Both the position numbers and the translations under genes were made by a program. A model generated the notes under the pieces. The model saw nothing but the letters and a program-made list of their open reading frames with translations. It searched no databases and was not told where the DNA came from. Positions 56,101 to 63,258 of a stretch of DNA of 64,000 bases are shown piece by piece. This stretch comes from Roseovarius sp. EL26 (lineage in GTDB: Bacteria > Pseudomonadota > Alphaproteobacteria > Rhodobacterales > Rhodobacteraceae), in the NCBI RefSeq assembly GCF_900327775.1, contig NZ_OUMZ01000005.1, positions 186,001-250,000 on the forward strand, written 5' to 3'. Every line of letters starts with the position of its first letter. Positions within the stretch are counted from its first letter, which is position 1.

Positions 56101-56418
56101 GACTGGTTCAGAGGTGATGCTGGCAACGACACGCTGAATGGTGGCGCTGGTGATGATACGTTGATCGGATCGAGCGGCGCGGATACCTTTGTGTTTGCCG
56201 ACGGGCATGGCCATGATGTGGTAACGGATTTTGCTGCGAGCAGTGCGCTGGAAAAAATCGACCTGAGCGGTGTGAGCGCGCTAAGCGGCATTGGCGGGGT
56301 CCACGACGCAGCCAGCCAAGAGGGCCGCAATGTGTTGATCAACACTGGCGATGACACCTCCATCCTCCTCCAAAACACGACCCTCGCACAGCTCGATACA
56401 ACAGACTTTATCTTCTGA
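53191..56418 (+). CDS. Large RTX calcium-binding protein with N-terminal propeller-like domain
   Basis: 1075 residues from GTG 53191, chosen because AGGAGG lies 5 bases upstream. Residues 1-370 are repeated beta segments resembling a propeller ([40 protein letters not shown]). RTX nonapeptide repeats begin near 373 ([20 protein letters not shown]) and, after a spacer, run from about 560 to 990 as near-identical 72-residue units ([20 protein letters not shown] and similar). The C-terminus ([28 protein letters not shown]) looks like a type I secretion signal region. No type I exporter genes adjoin. Probably an extracellular or surface protein that folds on calcium binding. Confidence 0.88.
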   Translation: MPRTEITVVGHVPGAEEAGLIGITDLSVLDSSTGKMLITTTRGGGQLVRYQIDPVTGIATYFDHLDLELSWLQLEQVDLIHRSGPSGGELLLIGMNGAQIRSLFDGGTQFTARGLSGEDPYNLMELEIFDSGASDVAIGALRTGGLVQLEFDAAGNLIATALPIASNLQKDRVSDLLSLRVGGTDYAIASWLTEETIGVFRKNPDGSLDHVDYLVPDTDLFTVTTIEAIAGVQVAGHTYVVVAASGSGSLTVLRLLPDGQLQVVDHILDNRETRFDDAKFIEVLQMNGQNFVLVAGNDNGLSLLTVLPDGRLHHLESFAGTAEVPLHGISNVEMTLHNSTLNIWVSTESAPYLVAFQVALSLVETIRMAAGSGGVLLGGNGDDILSGLGGAERIEGGNGDDIILDGGGADTLIGGAGADAFIFTADGEVDQIDDFDPAHDLIDLTGLGVHWSYAALVMLQRDWGVELRYAQEHFELRGIGSDRLNSSDLTQSNFISTDRVSGAVLNPTAQITSMTGTDRSERILGADSADFISGLAGHDSLYGEAGYDTLLGGLGQDKLYGGGGNDHLDGGAGHGQLHGADGNDTLIGGDDVDWLYGGAGHDSMTGAGGDDWFTGDDGNDTISGGAGYDRLYGGDGDDHLDGGAGHGRLYAGDGDDTLIGGDDVDWLYGGAGHDSMTGAGGDDWFTGEAGNDTISGGAGYDRLYGGDGDDHLDGGAGHGRLYAGDGDDTLIGGDDVDWLYGGAGNDSMTGAGGDDWFTGEAGNDTISGGAGYDRLYGGDGDDHLDGGAGHGRLYAGDGDDTLIGGDDVDWLYGGAGHDSMTGAGGDDWFTGEAGNDTISGGAGYDRLYGGDGDDHLDGGAGHGRLYAGDGDDTLIGGDDVDWLYGGAGHDSMTGAGGDDWFTGEAGNDTISGGVGYDRLYGGDGDDHLDGGAGHGRLYAGDGDDTLIGGDDVDWLYGGAGNDSMTGAGGDDWFRGDAGNDTLNGGAGDDTLIGSSGADTFVFADGHGHDVVTDFAASSALEKIDLSGVSALSGIGGVHDAASQEGRNVLINTGDDTSILLQNTTLAQLDTTDFIF
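54880..56110. repeat. Tandem 216-bp repeats within the RTX gene
   Basis: The marker ACGCTGATCGGCGGTGACGA recurs every 216 bases (near 54944, 55160, 55376, 55592, 55808 and 56024), i.e. 72 codons. Copies 2-5 are almost identical at the DNA level, unlike the degenerate RTX units on either side. Position-specific variants show an H-H-N-H-H-N pattern (GGAGHDS or GGAGNDS), which suggests a three-unit higher-order duplication. Confidence 0.9.
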
Positions 56419-56601
56419 TCCGGAAAGGGGGGGGCGAAGGTGTTTCATTTTCCCCCACACCGAACAGGGAAATCGGCTGGCGCAACGGCGATATAATTTC
56501 GTATAGAGCTTTTGAATGCGCTCCGAAGCTTTGAAAAGCCTTCGGTGCGTTGAACATCAAGGGTGCCGACCGCACCGCGTATTCGAATCGGAGAGATCGA
56601 A

Positions 56602-57408
56602 ATGGAAGGGATAATCGAAAGTCTGGGGAGCTTCTTGCCGCTAGTTGTCAATGTTGGCAAAGCGCTATTGATCCTCGTGGTCGGTTGGAGCTTGGCTGGT
56701 ATGATCAGCGGTATGGTCCGCCGCCGTATCCAGAAGAACGAAAATATCGACAAAACACTGGGTAATTTCGTCGCCAGCATCATCAAATGGGTGATCCTGC
56801 TGATGGTTCTTGCCGCTGTTTTGGCCGTGTTTGGAATTCAGACCACAAGCATTGTTGCCATGCTGAGCGCTGCGACATTGGCAATTGGTCTTGCCCTGCA
56901 GGGCACATTGAGCGATCTGGCATCGGGCTTCATGCTGATCCTGTTCCGCCCATACAAGATCGACCAATATGTTGATATTGGCGGGACGGCCGGAACCGTG
57001 GTGGATATCAATCTGTTTGTGACCGAACTGGTTACGGTTGATAACGTACAGATCATCATTCCTAATGGTCAGGCTTGGGGCGCAACGATTTCCAACTACT
57101 CGCATCATGCGACACGCCGTCTAGACCTGACATTTGGCATTGATTATGGCGATGACGCCGAAAAGGCGATGCAAATCATTCTGGATGTGGCTGGCAAAGA
57201 TGCACGTGTTCTTACAGGTCCAGAACCATGGGTGCGTGTCACCAATTTGGGCGACAGCTCGGTCGATCTGACGGCGCGCTTGTGGTGTGATGGCGCGGAT
57301 TATTGGGAGCTCAAGTTTGAGATGACCAAAGCTGTGAAAGAAGCCTTCGACAAGGGCGGTGTCACAATCCCTTACCCACATTCAGTGGAAATTCAGAAGG
57401 CGGGTTAA
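56602..57408 (+). CDS. mscS: Small-conductance mechanosensitive channel (MscS family)
   Basis: Opens on membrane tension to release osmolytes after hypo-osmotic shock. 268 residues from ATG 56602 with GGAGAG 6 bases upstream. Three membrane segments (LVVNVGKALLILVVGWSLAG, FVASIIKWVILLMVLAAVLA and the pore helix) precede the MscS pore block ATLAIGLALQGTLSDLASGFM; the Gly/Ala-rich spacing fits TM3. The cytoplasmic part contains IVVDINLFVTELVTVDN-like and WGATISNYSHHATRRLDL. Standard short form, useful to a marine bacterium. Confidence 0.93.
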   Translation: MEGIIESLGSFLPLVVNVGKALLILVVGWSLAGMISGMVRRRIQKNENIDKTLGNFVASIIKWVILLMVLAAVLAVFGIQTTSIVAMLSAATLAIGLALQGTLSDLASGFMLILFRPYKIDQYVDIGGTAGTVVDINLFVTELVTVDNVQIIIPNGQAWGATISNYSHHATRRLDLTFGIDYGDDAEKAMQIILDVAGKDARVLTGPEPWVRVTNLGDSSVDLTARLWCDGADYWELKFEMTKAVKEAFDKGGVTIPYPHSVEIQKAG

Positions 57409-57431
57409 TCATACCCCTGAGTTTTAGACAA

Positions 57432-57461
57432 AAAACAGCCGCCCAAAGGGGCGGCTGTTTT
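57432..57461. terminator. Bidirectional terminator between mscS and dat
   Basis: Perfect 13-bp stem (AAAACAGCCGCCC with GGGCGGCTGTTTT) around AAAG, with A and T ends in both directions. It lies 23 bases after the mscS stop and 28 before the stop of the converging dat gene. Confidence 0.92.
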
Positions 57462-57489
57462 CATTTGATCCGTGTATTTGGTCCGCGTA

Positions 57490-58350
57490 TCAGATTGCCG
57501 TTTTCAGGCTTTCATCGAGATAGATCTCACGCAGGCGGCGGGCAACTGGGCCGGGGGTGCCATCGCCGAGTGCGATGCCGTCAATCTCCACCACTGGCAT
57601 GACAAAAGCACTGGCGGATGTGGTAAAGGCCTCGTCCGCTTCTTTCGCTTCATCGATGGTGAACAGACGTTCTTCGATCTCCATCTGCGACTCGGCGGCC
57701 AGACGCAATACAGCCTTGCGGGTGATCCCGTGTAGGATGTTGTTGGACAGTGGACGGGTGACGATTTTACCGTCCTTGATGAAATAGGCGTTGTTCGAGG
57801 TGCCCTCGGTCACATAGCCATCTTCGATCATCCAGGCATCATCACATCCGGCGGCCTTGGCCATCATCTTGCCCATGGAAGGGTAAAGCAGCTGTACGGT
57901 TTTGATGTCACGGCGGCCCCAGCGGATGTCTTCGATCGAGATGATCTTGGCACCCTGCTTTGCGGCAGGGTTGTCGGCGAGGCCGGGTTTGTTCTGGGTG
58001 AATAAAACAATGGTTGGCTTCGTTGTGGCGGGATCTGGAAAGGCAAAATCACGATCGCCATCACTGCCACGGGTGACCTGCAGGTAGACAAGCCCTTCGT
58101 CGATCTCGTTGATTCGAACGAGTTCACGATGGATCTCTAGCAACTCTTCCTTACTGCAAGCCGCTTGCATGTCGAGCTCGTCCAGAGAGCGTTGCAGGCG
58201 TACGGCATGGCCTTCAAAGTCGATCAGCTTGCCGCCCAGAACGCTGGTGACCTCATAAACGCCATCGGCCATAAGGAAGCCACGATCAAAGATCGAGATC
58301 TTGGCCTCAGTTTCGGGCAGGTATTCGCCATTTACATAGACAGTGCGCAT
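57490..58350 (-). CDS. dat: D-amino-acid transaminase (PLP fold type IV)
   Basis: Transfers amino groups between D-amino acids and 2-oxo acids. 286 residues from ATG 58350, four bases after the dgcA stop. The N-terminus VYVNGEYLPETEAKISIFDR and GFLMADGVYEVTSV are typical; the PLP lysine lies in RRDIKTVQLLYPSMGKMMA and the C-terminal EGTSNNAYFIKDGKIVTRPL block is conserved. Grouping with dgcN and dgcA makes D-Ala/D-Glu use more likely than branched-chain use. An aminodeoxychorismate lyase role is a less likely alternative. Confidence 0.9.
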   Translation of the reverse strand: MRTVYVNGEYLPETEAKISIFDRGFLMADGVYEVTSVLGGKLIDFEGHAVRLQRSLDELDMQAACSKEELLEIHRELVRINEIDEGLVYLQVTRGSDGDRDFAFPDPATTKPTIVLFTQNKPGLADNPAAKQGAKIISIEDIRWGRRDIKTVQLLYPSMGKMMAKAAGCDDAWMIEDGYVTEGTSNNAYFIKDGKIVTRPLSNNILHGITRKAVLRLAAESQMEIEERLFTIDEAKEADEAFTTSASAFVMPVVEIDGIALGDGTPGPVARRLREIYLDESLKTAI

Positions 58351-58354
58351 TTCG

Positions 58355-59320
58355 TCATCCCCACAGTTCTGGCAGGGGTGGATAAACCCCGGCGTCATCA
58401 AATTTCAAAGCGTTGTCTCGGTCTTCGGCCAACAAGAGCGGCCCGTCAAGATCTGTGATCATCGCGCCTTGGGCCACCAGTGTCGCCGGCGCCATGGCCA
58501 GAGAGCTGCCAACCATGCAACCAACCATGACTTTGTAGCCTTCGGCCAAAGCCGCACGGCGCAATTCCAATGCTTCGGTCAAGCCGCCGGTTTTATCCAG
58601 CTTGATGTTCACCACATCATATTTGCCCTTGAGATTGAGCAGGCTGCGGCGGTCATGGCAGCTTTCGTCGGCGCAAACGGGCACGGGTCGTTCCATTCCG
58701 ATTAACGCCTCGTCTTCGCCAGCGGGCAGAGGCTGTTCAACCAAGGCGACACCCAAACGTACTAGATGCGGCGCAAGATCAGCGTAGACAGCGGCGCTCC
58801 ACCCTTCGTTGGCATCGACAATGATGGTTGATTTGGGCGCACCTGCGCGCACCGCCTCAAGTCGGGGCATGTCATCTGGTGTACCCAACTTGATTTTTAA
58901 TAGCGGGCGAAAGGCGTTTTCAGCGGCCTGTGCCTGCATCTTTTCGGGTGTGTCGAGAGAAAGCGTATAAGCGGTAATTTCTGGGCCGGGGGCGGCGATC
59001 TCTGCCATCTCCCATGCACGCTTACCGGCTTGTTTGGCCTCAAGATCCCAAAGCGCACAGTCAACTGCATTGCGCGCAGCACCGGCGGGCAGCAGATCGT
59101 AAAGAGCGTTGCGCGTTATTTCTTGGGGCAGAGCTGCAATCTCGGCTTCGACACTGTCGAGTGTCTCATTGTAACGAGCGTAAGGTACACATTCGCCCCA
59201 CCCACTGTACGCGCCATCAGTGACCTGAACGGTGAGAACTTTGGCTTCGGTTCGCGAACCGCGGCTGATGGTGAAAACCTGTGCAAGCTTGAATGTGTCG
59301 CGGGTGACAGAAATCTGCAT
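58355..59320 (-). CDS. dgcA: N-acetyl-D-glutamate racemase DgcA (enolase superfamily, dipeptide-epimerase-like)
   Basis: 321 residues of the mandelate-racemase/muconate-lactonizing branch. The KxK motif is visible in LLKIKLGTPDDMPRLEAVRA, metal ligands in IIVDANEGW, VALVEQPLP and PVCADESCHD, and the second catalytic lysine in YDVVNIKLDKTGGLTEALEL. Close relatives are annotated as L-Ala-D/L-Glu epimerase; the adjacent DgcN gene points to the marine D-glutamate pathway, where DgcA racemises N-acetyl-D-glutamate. Second gene of dgcN-dgcA-dat. Confidence 0.82.
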   Translation of the reverse strand: MQISVTRDTFKLAQVFTISRGSRTEAKVLTVQVTDGAYSGWGECVPYARYNETLDSVEAEIAALPQEITRNALYDLLPAGAARNAVDCALWDLEAKQAGKRAWEMAEIAAPGPEITAYTLSLDTPEKMQAQAAENAFRPLLKIKLGTPDDMPRLEAVRAGAPKSTIIVDANEGWSAAVYADLAPHLVRLGVALVEQPLPAGEDEALIGMERPVPVCADESCHDRRSLLNLKGKYDVVNIKLDKTGGLTEALELRRAALAEGYKVMVGCMVGSSLAMAPATLVAQGAMITDLDGPLLLAEDRDNALKFDDAGVYPPLPELWG

Positions 59321-59343
59321 GCGCTGTCCTTATATAGTCAGGT

Positions 59344-59381
59344 GGCATTTGCCGGAGGGCGTGCGCACCCCGGCAAATGCC
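59344..59381 (-). terminator. Intercistronic hairpin between dgcN and dgcA
   Basis: Perfect 12-bp arms GGCATTTGCCGG and CCGGCAAATGCC with a 14-base G/C-rich loop, in the 67-base gap. No T-run: it likely stabilises dgcN mRNA or tunes downstream expression rather than stopping it. Confidence 0.6.
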
Positions 59382-59387
59382 GTCAGA

Positions 59388-60389
59388 TCACATTGCGGCC
59401 AGCGCGTCCACCAGCTTGGTCGAGCCGAAACGATACGGGTCTGTCGCGGGCAGGCCCATTTGTGCCTCAACTTCGCTCAGATAGCTGTGCGCATCGTCTT
59501 CTGACATATGCTGTGTGTTGACCGAAATGCCGACCACCTGACAGTTAGGGTTGGCAACCTGTGCGATGGGCAGCGCGGTGTCACGCAGTTTTTCCAAGCT
59601 AGGAAGTGAGTATCCCGGCAGGCCGCGCATGTGGTCGCGCGTTGGTTCGTGGCAGAGGATCAGCGCATCGGGTTGGCCGCCGTGGATCAACGCCATGGTC
59701 ACACCAGAGTAAGAGACGTGAAACAGGCTGCCCTGACCTTCGATCATATCCCAGTGGTCATCATCATTGTCGGGGGTCAGATACTCAATGGATCCTGCCA
59801 TGAAGTCGGCAATAACTGCGTCGAGTGGCACACCGTGGCCGGTGATAAGGATGCCGGTCTGGCCTGTTGCACGGAAAGTGGCCTTTATGCCGCGTGCGGT
59901 CATTTCACGCTCCATCGCCATGGCGGTATACATCTTGCCAACGGAACAGTCGGTGCCAACAGCGAGACAGCGCTTGCCGCTGCGTTTGACACCGTTTGCA
60001 ATCGGATAACCAACGGTTGGCACGCGGACGTCGTGCAGGGTACCACCAAAGGTCTGCGCAGCTGCAACCAGATCGCCCTCGTCGCGCAGCAGGTTGTGAA
60101 GGCCAGATGCCAGATCGAAGCCCATCTCCAGCGCCTCAACCAAGACGTCTTTCCATGCTTGGCTGATGACGCCACCGCGATTGGCTACGCCAATGACGAT
60201 GGTTTTGACACCAGCCTCACGTGCTTCTGTCAAAGACATGTCCTTTAGGCCCAGATCCGCGCCACAACCGGGCAGGCGGATCTGACCAAGGGCGTTTTCT
60301 GGGCGCCAGTCGCGAATGCCGATAGCCACTTTGGCAGCCAACATGTCGGGCGCATCGCCCAGGAAAAGCAGATAAGGTGTTTCAATCAT
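59388..60389 (-). CDS. dgcN: D-glutamate N-acetyltransferase DgcN (DUF1611 family)
   Basis: 333 residues. DUF1611 proteins have an N-terminal Rossmann-like part (YLLFLGDAPDMLAAKVAIGI, EAGVKTIVIGVANRGGVISQ) and a C-terminal P-loop domain; the loop GTDCSVGKMYTAMAMEREM is clear, with VPLDAVIADFMAGSIEYLTP and HGGQPDALILCHEPTRDH later. In marine bacteria this family was shown to acetylate D-glutamate as the first step of catabolism. First gene of the operon; the upstream gap holds several TTCGAA palindromes. Confidence 0.82.
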   Translation of the reverse strand: MIETPYLLFLGDAPDMLAAKVAIGIRDWRPENALGQIRLPGCGADLGLKDMSLTEAREAGVKTIVIGVANRGGVISQAWKDVLVEALEMGFDLASGLHNLLRDEGDLVAAAQTFGGTLHDVRVPTVGYPIANGVKRSGKRCLAVGTDCSVGKMYTAMAMEREMTARGIKATFRATGQTGILITGHGVPLDAVIADFMAGSIEYLTPDNDDDHWDMIEGQGSLFHVSYSGVTMALIHGGQPDALILCHEPTRDHMRGLPGYSLPSLEKLRDTALPIAQVANPNCQVVGISVNTQHMSEDDAHSYLSEVEAQMGLPATDPYRFGSTKLVDALAAM

Positions 60390-60481
60390 GGCGCATATCC
60401 CATCCCAGAATTCGAATCTATGGTATTTTCATAAGAATTTCACGCGATATGTTATCGATTTGACGCGAGATTCTGGAATGG

Positions 60482-60518
60482 TTCGAATATATGCCGATTA
60501 TTTTCCTATATATTCGAA
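60482..60518. promoter_or_regulatory. Long inverted repeat upstream of dgcN
   Basis: Perfect 11-bp arms TTCGAATATAT and ATATATTCGAA with a 15-base spacer. A third TTCGAA is at 60411-60416, near the dgcN start. The array lies 93-129 bases upstream of dgcN on its minus strand, suitable for an operator of the D-amino-acid operon. Confidence 0.45.
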
Positions 60519-60526
60519 GATCCTTC

Positions 60527-61762
60527 TTATGTTTCGGTTTCCTCCGCGGCCATTGCTTCAGCTTGAAGCATCCCGGGTTGGGCCATGCCGAGAACACCGG
60601 TTGGTTGCACCTCACCTGTATCTTCAGGAGCTTCGGTACTGACACGTCTGGCGATCGCAATCAAAGCGACACCTACGCCGATCACAGCGATCATAATTTG
60701 CAGACCTCGCCCGTCTGCCATTTGCGTGGCATTGGGGCCAAGCAACATGCCAAAAACCTGACCCAATTGCAGCAAAAAGACCATCGTACCACTCGCCGGC
60801 ACAATTTGCCCCGCGCTCAGTTGATCGTTCGCGTGCGCTGCAAGGATCGAATAAACCGGGAGGGTTGAGGCTGCTATGATCGCGAAACCAAAGACGATAT
60901 GGGAGGGCGATGTGTCCACCACCATCCAAAGGGCTGCGATGGCTGAGATGCCGCCCAAAGCGATCACCACATAACGCCGGTCAGTGTTGTCCGAGATCCA
61001 TCCTAACGGATATTGAACAACGGCTGCTGCGATCATCGCGATCACCAGTGCGCCAGAAGCCCGCGCATCACTGAAACCGTTTTGCAGACCATATAGAGGT
61101 AAGGCAATAAACCACGCCGAAACACCCGCGCTCATTAGTACGATACCGGTCACAGCCATGGGGGACACTTTATAAAGTTTGCCGACGGACATGCGTTCTG
61201 GTGCGGAATATTCGGGGGCTTTGTTGTTGGACAAAAGCAACGGCACAATCGCCATAGAGATTAAGATTGAGACAATCCCAAAGAGCAGGCTGCCACTGGG
61301 GTCAGGCAGGCCCACCATCGCGGTGCCAAGGGCTGGGCCCGCAAGCTGGATGATGAAATAAATTGACAGCACTTGTGCCCGGATCCGGTTTTCCGATTTG
61401 GCATTCAACCAGCTTTCCGTCACCACATAGAGGCCGGGAAAGCAGAAGCCTGCAAAAAAGCGCATCAAGCTCCAGCTGATCGGATCGCTGGTGAGCAAGT
61501 GAACAATGGCCGAGACGGAGACCATGGAGGCCAGCGCGGAAAACACCCTGATATGACCGACCTTTTCGACCCAAAGCGGTGCAATGATTGTGCCCAGCAA
61601 AGCGCCCAGCGGATAGCAAGCCTGCATCAAGGAAATGGTGAATTCACTGAACCCAAGATCATTGCCCCGGATGGTTAGCAATGTGACCAACAGACCGTTG
61701 GCCACCATCAACATCAGCATGCCCAGAAACAGGGCCCAGTTTTCAAATAATGCACGCTTCAT
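60527..61762 (-). CDS. MFS transporter, YcaD-like
   Basis: 411 residues, 12 hydrophobic segments (WALFLGMLMLMVANGLLVTL, ACYPLGALLGTIIAPLWVEK and so on). The MFS inter-helix loops appear as PLWVEKVGHIRVFSALASM and PLGWISDNTDRRYVVI. Substrate unknown; the family includes multidrug and small-metabolite exporters. Its ATG overlaps the end of the alkene reductase gene by four bases, so the pair is coupled: the reductase may modify a compound that this carrier moves. Confidence 0.88.
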   Translation of the reverse strand: MKRALFENWALFLGMLMLMVANGLLVTLLTIRGNDLGFSEFTISLMQACYPLGALLGTIIAPLWVEKVGHIRVFSALASMVSVSAIVHLLTSDPISWSLMRFFAGFCFPGLYVVTESWLNAKSENRIRAQVLSIYFIIQLAGPALGTAMVGLPDPSGSLLFGIVSILISMAIVPLLLSNNKAPEYSAPERMSVGKLYKVSPMAVTGIVLMSAGVSAWFIALPLYGLQNGFSDARASGALVIAMIAAAVVQYPLGWISDNTDRRYVVIALGGISAIAALWMVVDTSPSHIVFGFAIIAASTLPVYSILAAHANDQLSAGQIVPASGTMVFLLQLGQVFGMLLGPNATQMADGRGLQIMIAVIGVGVALIAIARRVSTEAPEDTGEVQPTGVLGMAQPGMLQAEAMAAEETET

Positions 61763-63042
61763 GGTGTTCTCTTTTTTCGGGTTGCGAGGGTTGCGCCGAT
61801 CTGGGTCTGGTTCATCTGCTGAAACCGGCCCCGCGGCTGTGAGATGGTTGGATAATCGGTGTAGCCTTCAGCGCCGGCACCGTAAAAGGTTGTGCGCTCA
61901 TAGATATTAAGTGGTGTGTTTTGCCGGATACGATCGGGCAGATCGGGATTGGCAAGAAACCAGCGGCCAAAGGCGATCAGATCATATGCGCCGTCTTGAA
62001 CTGCCTGTGCCGCCGTTGTGGGGGTGAAGCCGCCAGCCCCTATCAATGTACCCTTGTACAGGTCTCGGTAGGGTCGGTTGGATAAGGGGTGCTGGTACGC
62101 GCGTTCTTCTTCGGCTTTGTCGTTCAGCCCGCCGACGCGCGGCTCGGTCAGCATGAGGTAGGCCAGTGGATAGTCATTTAATCCCACGACCGCAGCAGAA
62201 TAGAGTGCGTCTGGGTCGCTATCTCGGACGCCAAAATAGACCTGTTTAGATTGGCCGGTATTGGGATCTATATGAGTTGGAGACAGACGCACACCTACCC
62301 GATCACGGCCCATCACATCGGTCAGTGTCTGAATGATCTCAAACAACAGACGGCAGCGGTTTTCGATGGAACCACCGTAGCAGTCAGTGCGTTGGTTAAC
62401 GCCGTTGTTCAAAAACTGCTCAACCAGATAGCCATGCGCGGCGTGTAATTCAATTCCATCAAATCCGGCCTCTATCGCGTTGCGGGCTGCATGTGCATAG
62501 TCTTGAATGACACGCTGGATTTCACTTTCCGGCAAAGCCCGTGGGGGAGTGGCCCCCTGATCCCAATTGTATTGATTGCCTTCTTCGGTGCTAGATTTGA
62601 TTTCTGTCGCAGAGGATGACACCGGCGGCAGGGGCGCATCGGTTCCAGCCACCAAAGGGTGCTTGCCTATCTCTGGCTGCGCCACCCGGCCTGTATGCAA
62701 AAGCTGGCAGAAAATGCGCCCGCCTCGGGCATGAACCCCATCAACGACGGTTTTCCACGCCTGTACCTGCGCTTTCGTCCAAATGCCGGGCACATGGCCA
62801 CCCACGTCTGCCACGCGCGGATAGATTGACCAGACCGGCGTGGCCTCGGGCGAGATGTGAACCGCCTCTGTAATCAACAGCCCGCCTTGGCTGGCGCGTT
62901 GTGCGTAGTAGAGCGTCGTTAGGTCGGTCGGAGCGAGCGTCGCCTCATCCGCGCGAATGCGGGTCATCGGCGCCAGAACCATGCGGTGGTTCAACGCGAT
63001 CTTGCCGATTGTGATCGGTTTGAACAAATGGGTTGTACTCAT
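61759..63042 (-). CDS. Alkene reductase, Old Yellow Enzyme family
   Basis: NADPH:flavin reductase that reduces activated C=C or nitro compounds. 427 residues, slightly longer than typical OYE (about 365). LFKPITIGKIALNHRMVLAP and MTRIRADEATLAPTDLTTLY start the FMN barrel; FDGIELHAAHGYLVEQFLNN carries the substrate-binding His region, NQRTDCYGGSIENRCRL and RVGVRLSPTHIDPN follow, and LIAFGRWFLANPDLPDRI is the phosphate-binding end. Coupled with the MFS gene. Gene divergent from the malyl-CoA lyase. Confidence 0.92.
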   Translation of the reverse strand: MSTTHLFKPITIGKIALNHRMVLAPMTRIRADEATLAPTDLTTLYYAQRASQGGLLITEAVHISPEATPVWSIYPRVADVGGHVPGIWTKAQVQAWKTVVDGVHARGGRIFCQLLHTGRVAQPEIGKHPLVAGTDAPLPPVSSSATEIKSSTEEGNQYNWDQGATPPRALPESEIQRVIQDYAHAARNAIEAGFDGIELHAAHGYLVEQFLNNGVNQRTDCYGGSIENRCRLLFEIIQTLTDVMGRDRVGVRLSPTHIDPNTGQSKQVYFGVRDSDPDALYSAAVVGLNDYPLAYLMLTEPRVGGLNDKAEEERAYQHPLSNRPYRDLYKGTLIGAGGFTPTTAAQAVQDGAYDLIAFGRWFLANPDLPDRIRQNTPLNIYERTTFYGAGAEGYTDYPTISQPRGRFQQMNQTQIGATLATRKKRTP

Positions 63043-63258
63043 AACTTAAGGCGTCTCAGAAAATCATCTTGTTGACGCTTCTGTTTCCGACATGGCAGTC
63101 GTATCCGGGCTATCTTGTACAGATGTTAGTTTGCAGGGAATGCGTCGAGCGTCACGGTAAAATGCTGCAAGTGCAAAATAACCTTGCTCAGGTTCGCGTA
63201 ATTTCATATCGATAGCCCATGAAAATACGCAACTTCATTACTCAAGGGATCGCATGAC
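63043..63258. other. Divergent region of OYE and malyl-CoA lyase
   Basis: 216 bases between the two starts. The repeat TGCAAGTGCAA (near 63162-63175) resembles direct-repeat operators of carbon-metabolism regulators, but no consensus is fixed. No gene seen. Confidence 0.35.

Noticed and set aside
54880..56110. Possible CRISPR-like or satellite array
   Set aside because: Units are 216 bp, in frame and translated into RTX repeats; no spacers and no cas genes.
54772..56214. 480-residue minus-strand open frame through the RTX repeats
   Set aside because: It mirrors the RTX gene; the repeated DNA simply lacks stops in that antisense frame, the sequence is low-complexity ([19 protein letters not shown] repeated), and there is no ribosome site.
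59631..60248. 205-residue plus-strand frame opposite dgcN
   Set aside because: dgcN has clear P-loop and DUF1611 features; the antisense frame has none.
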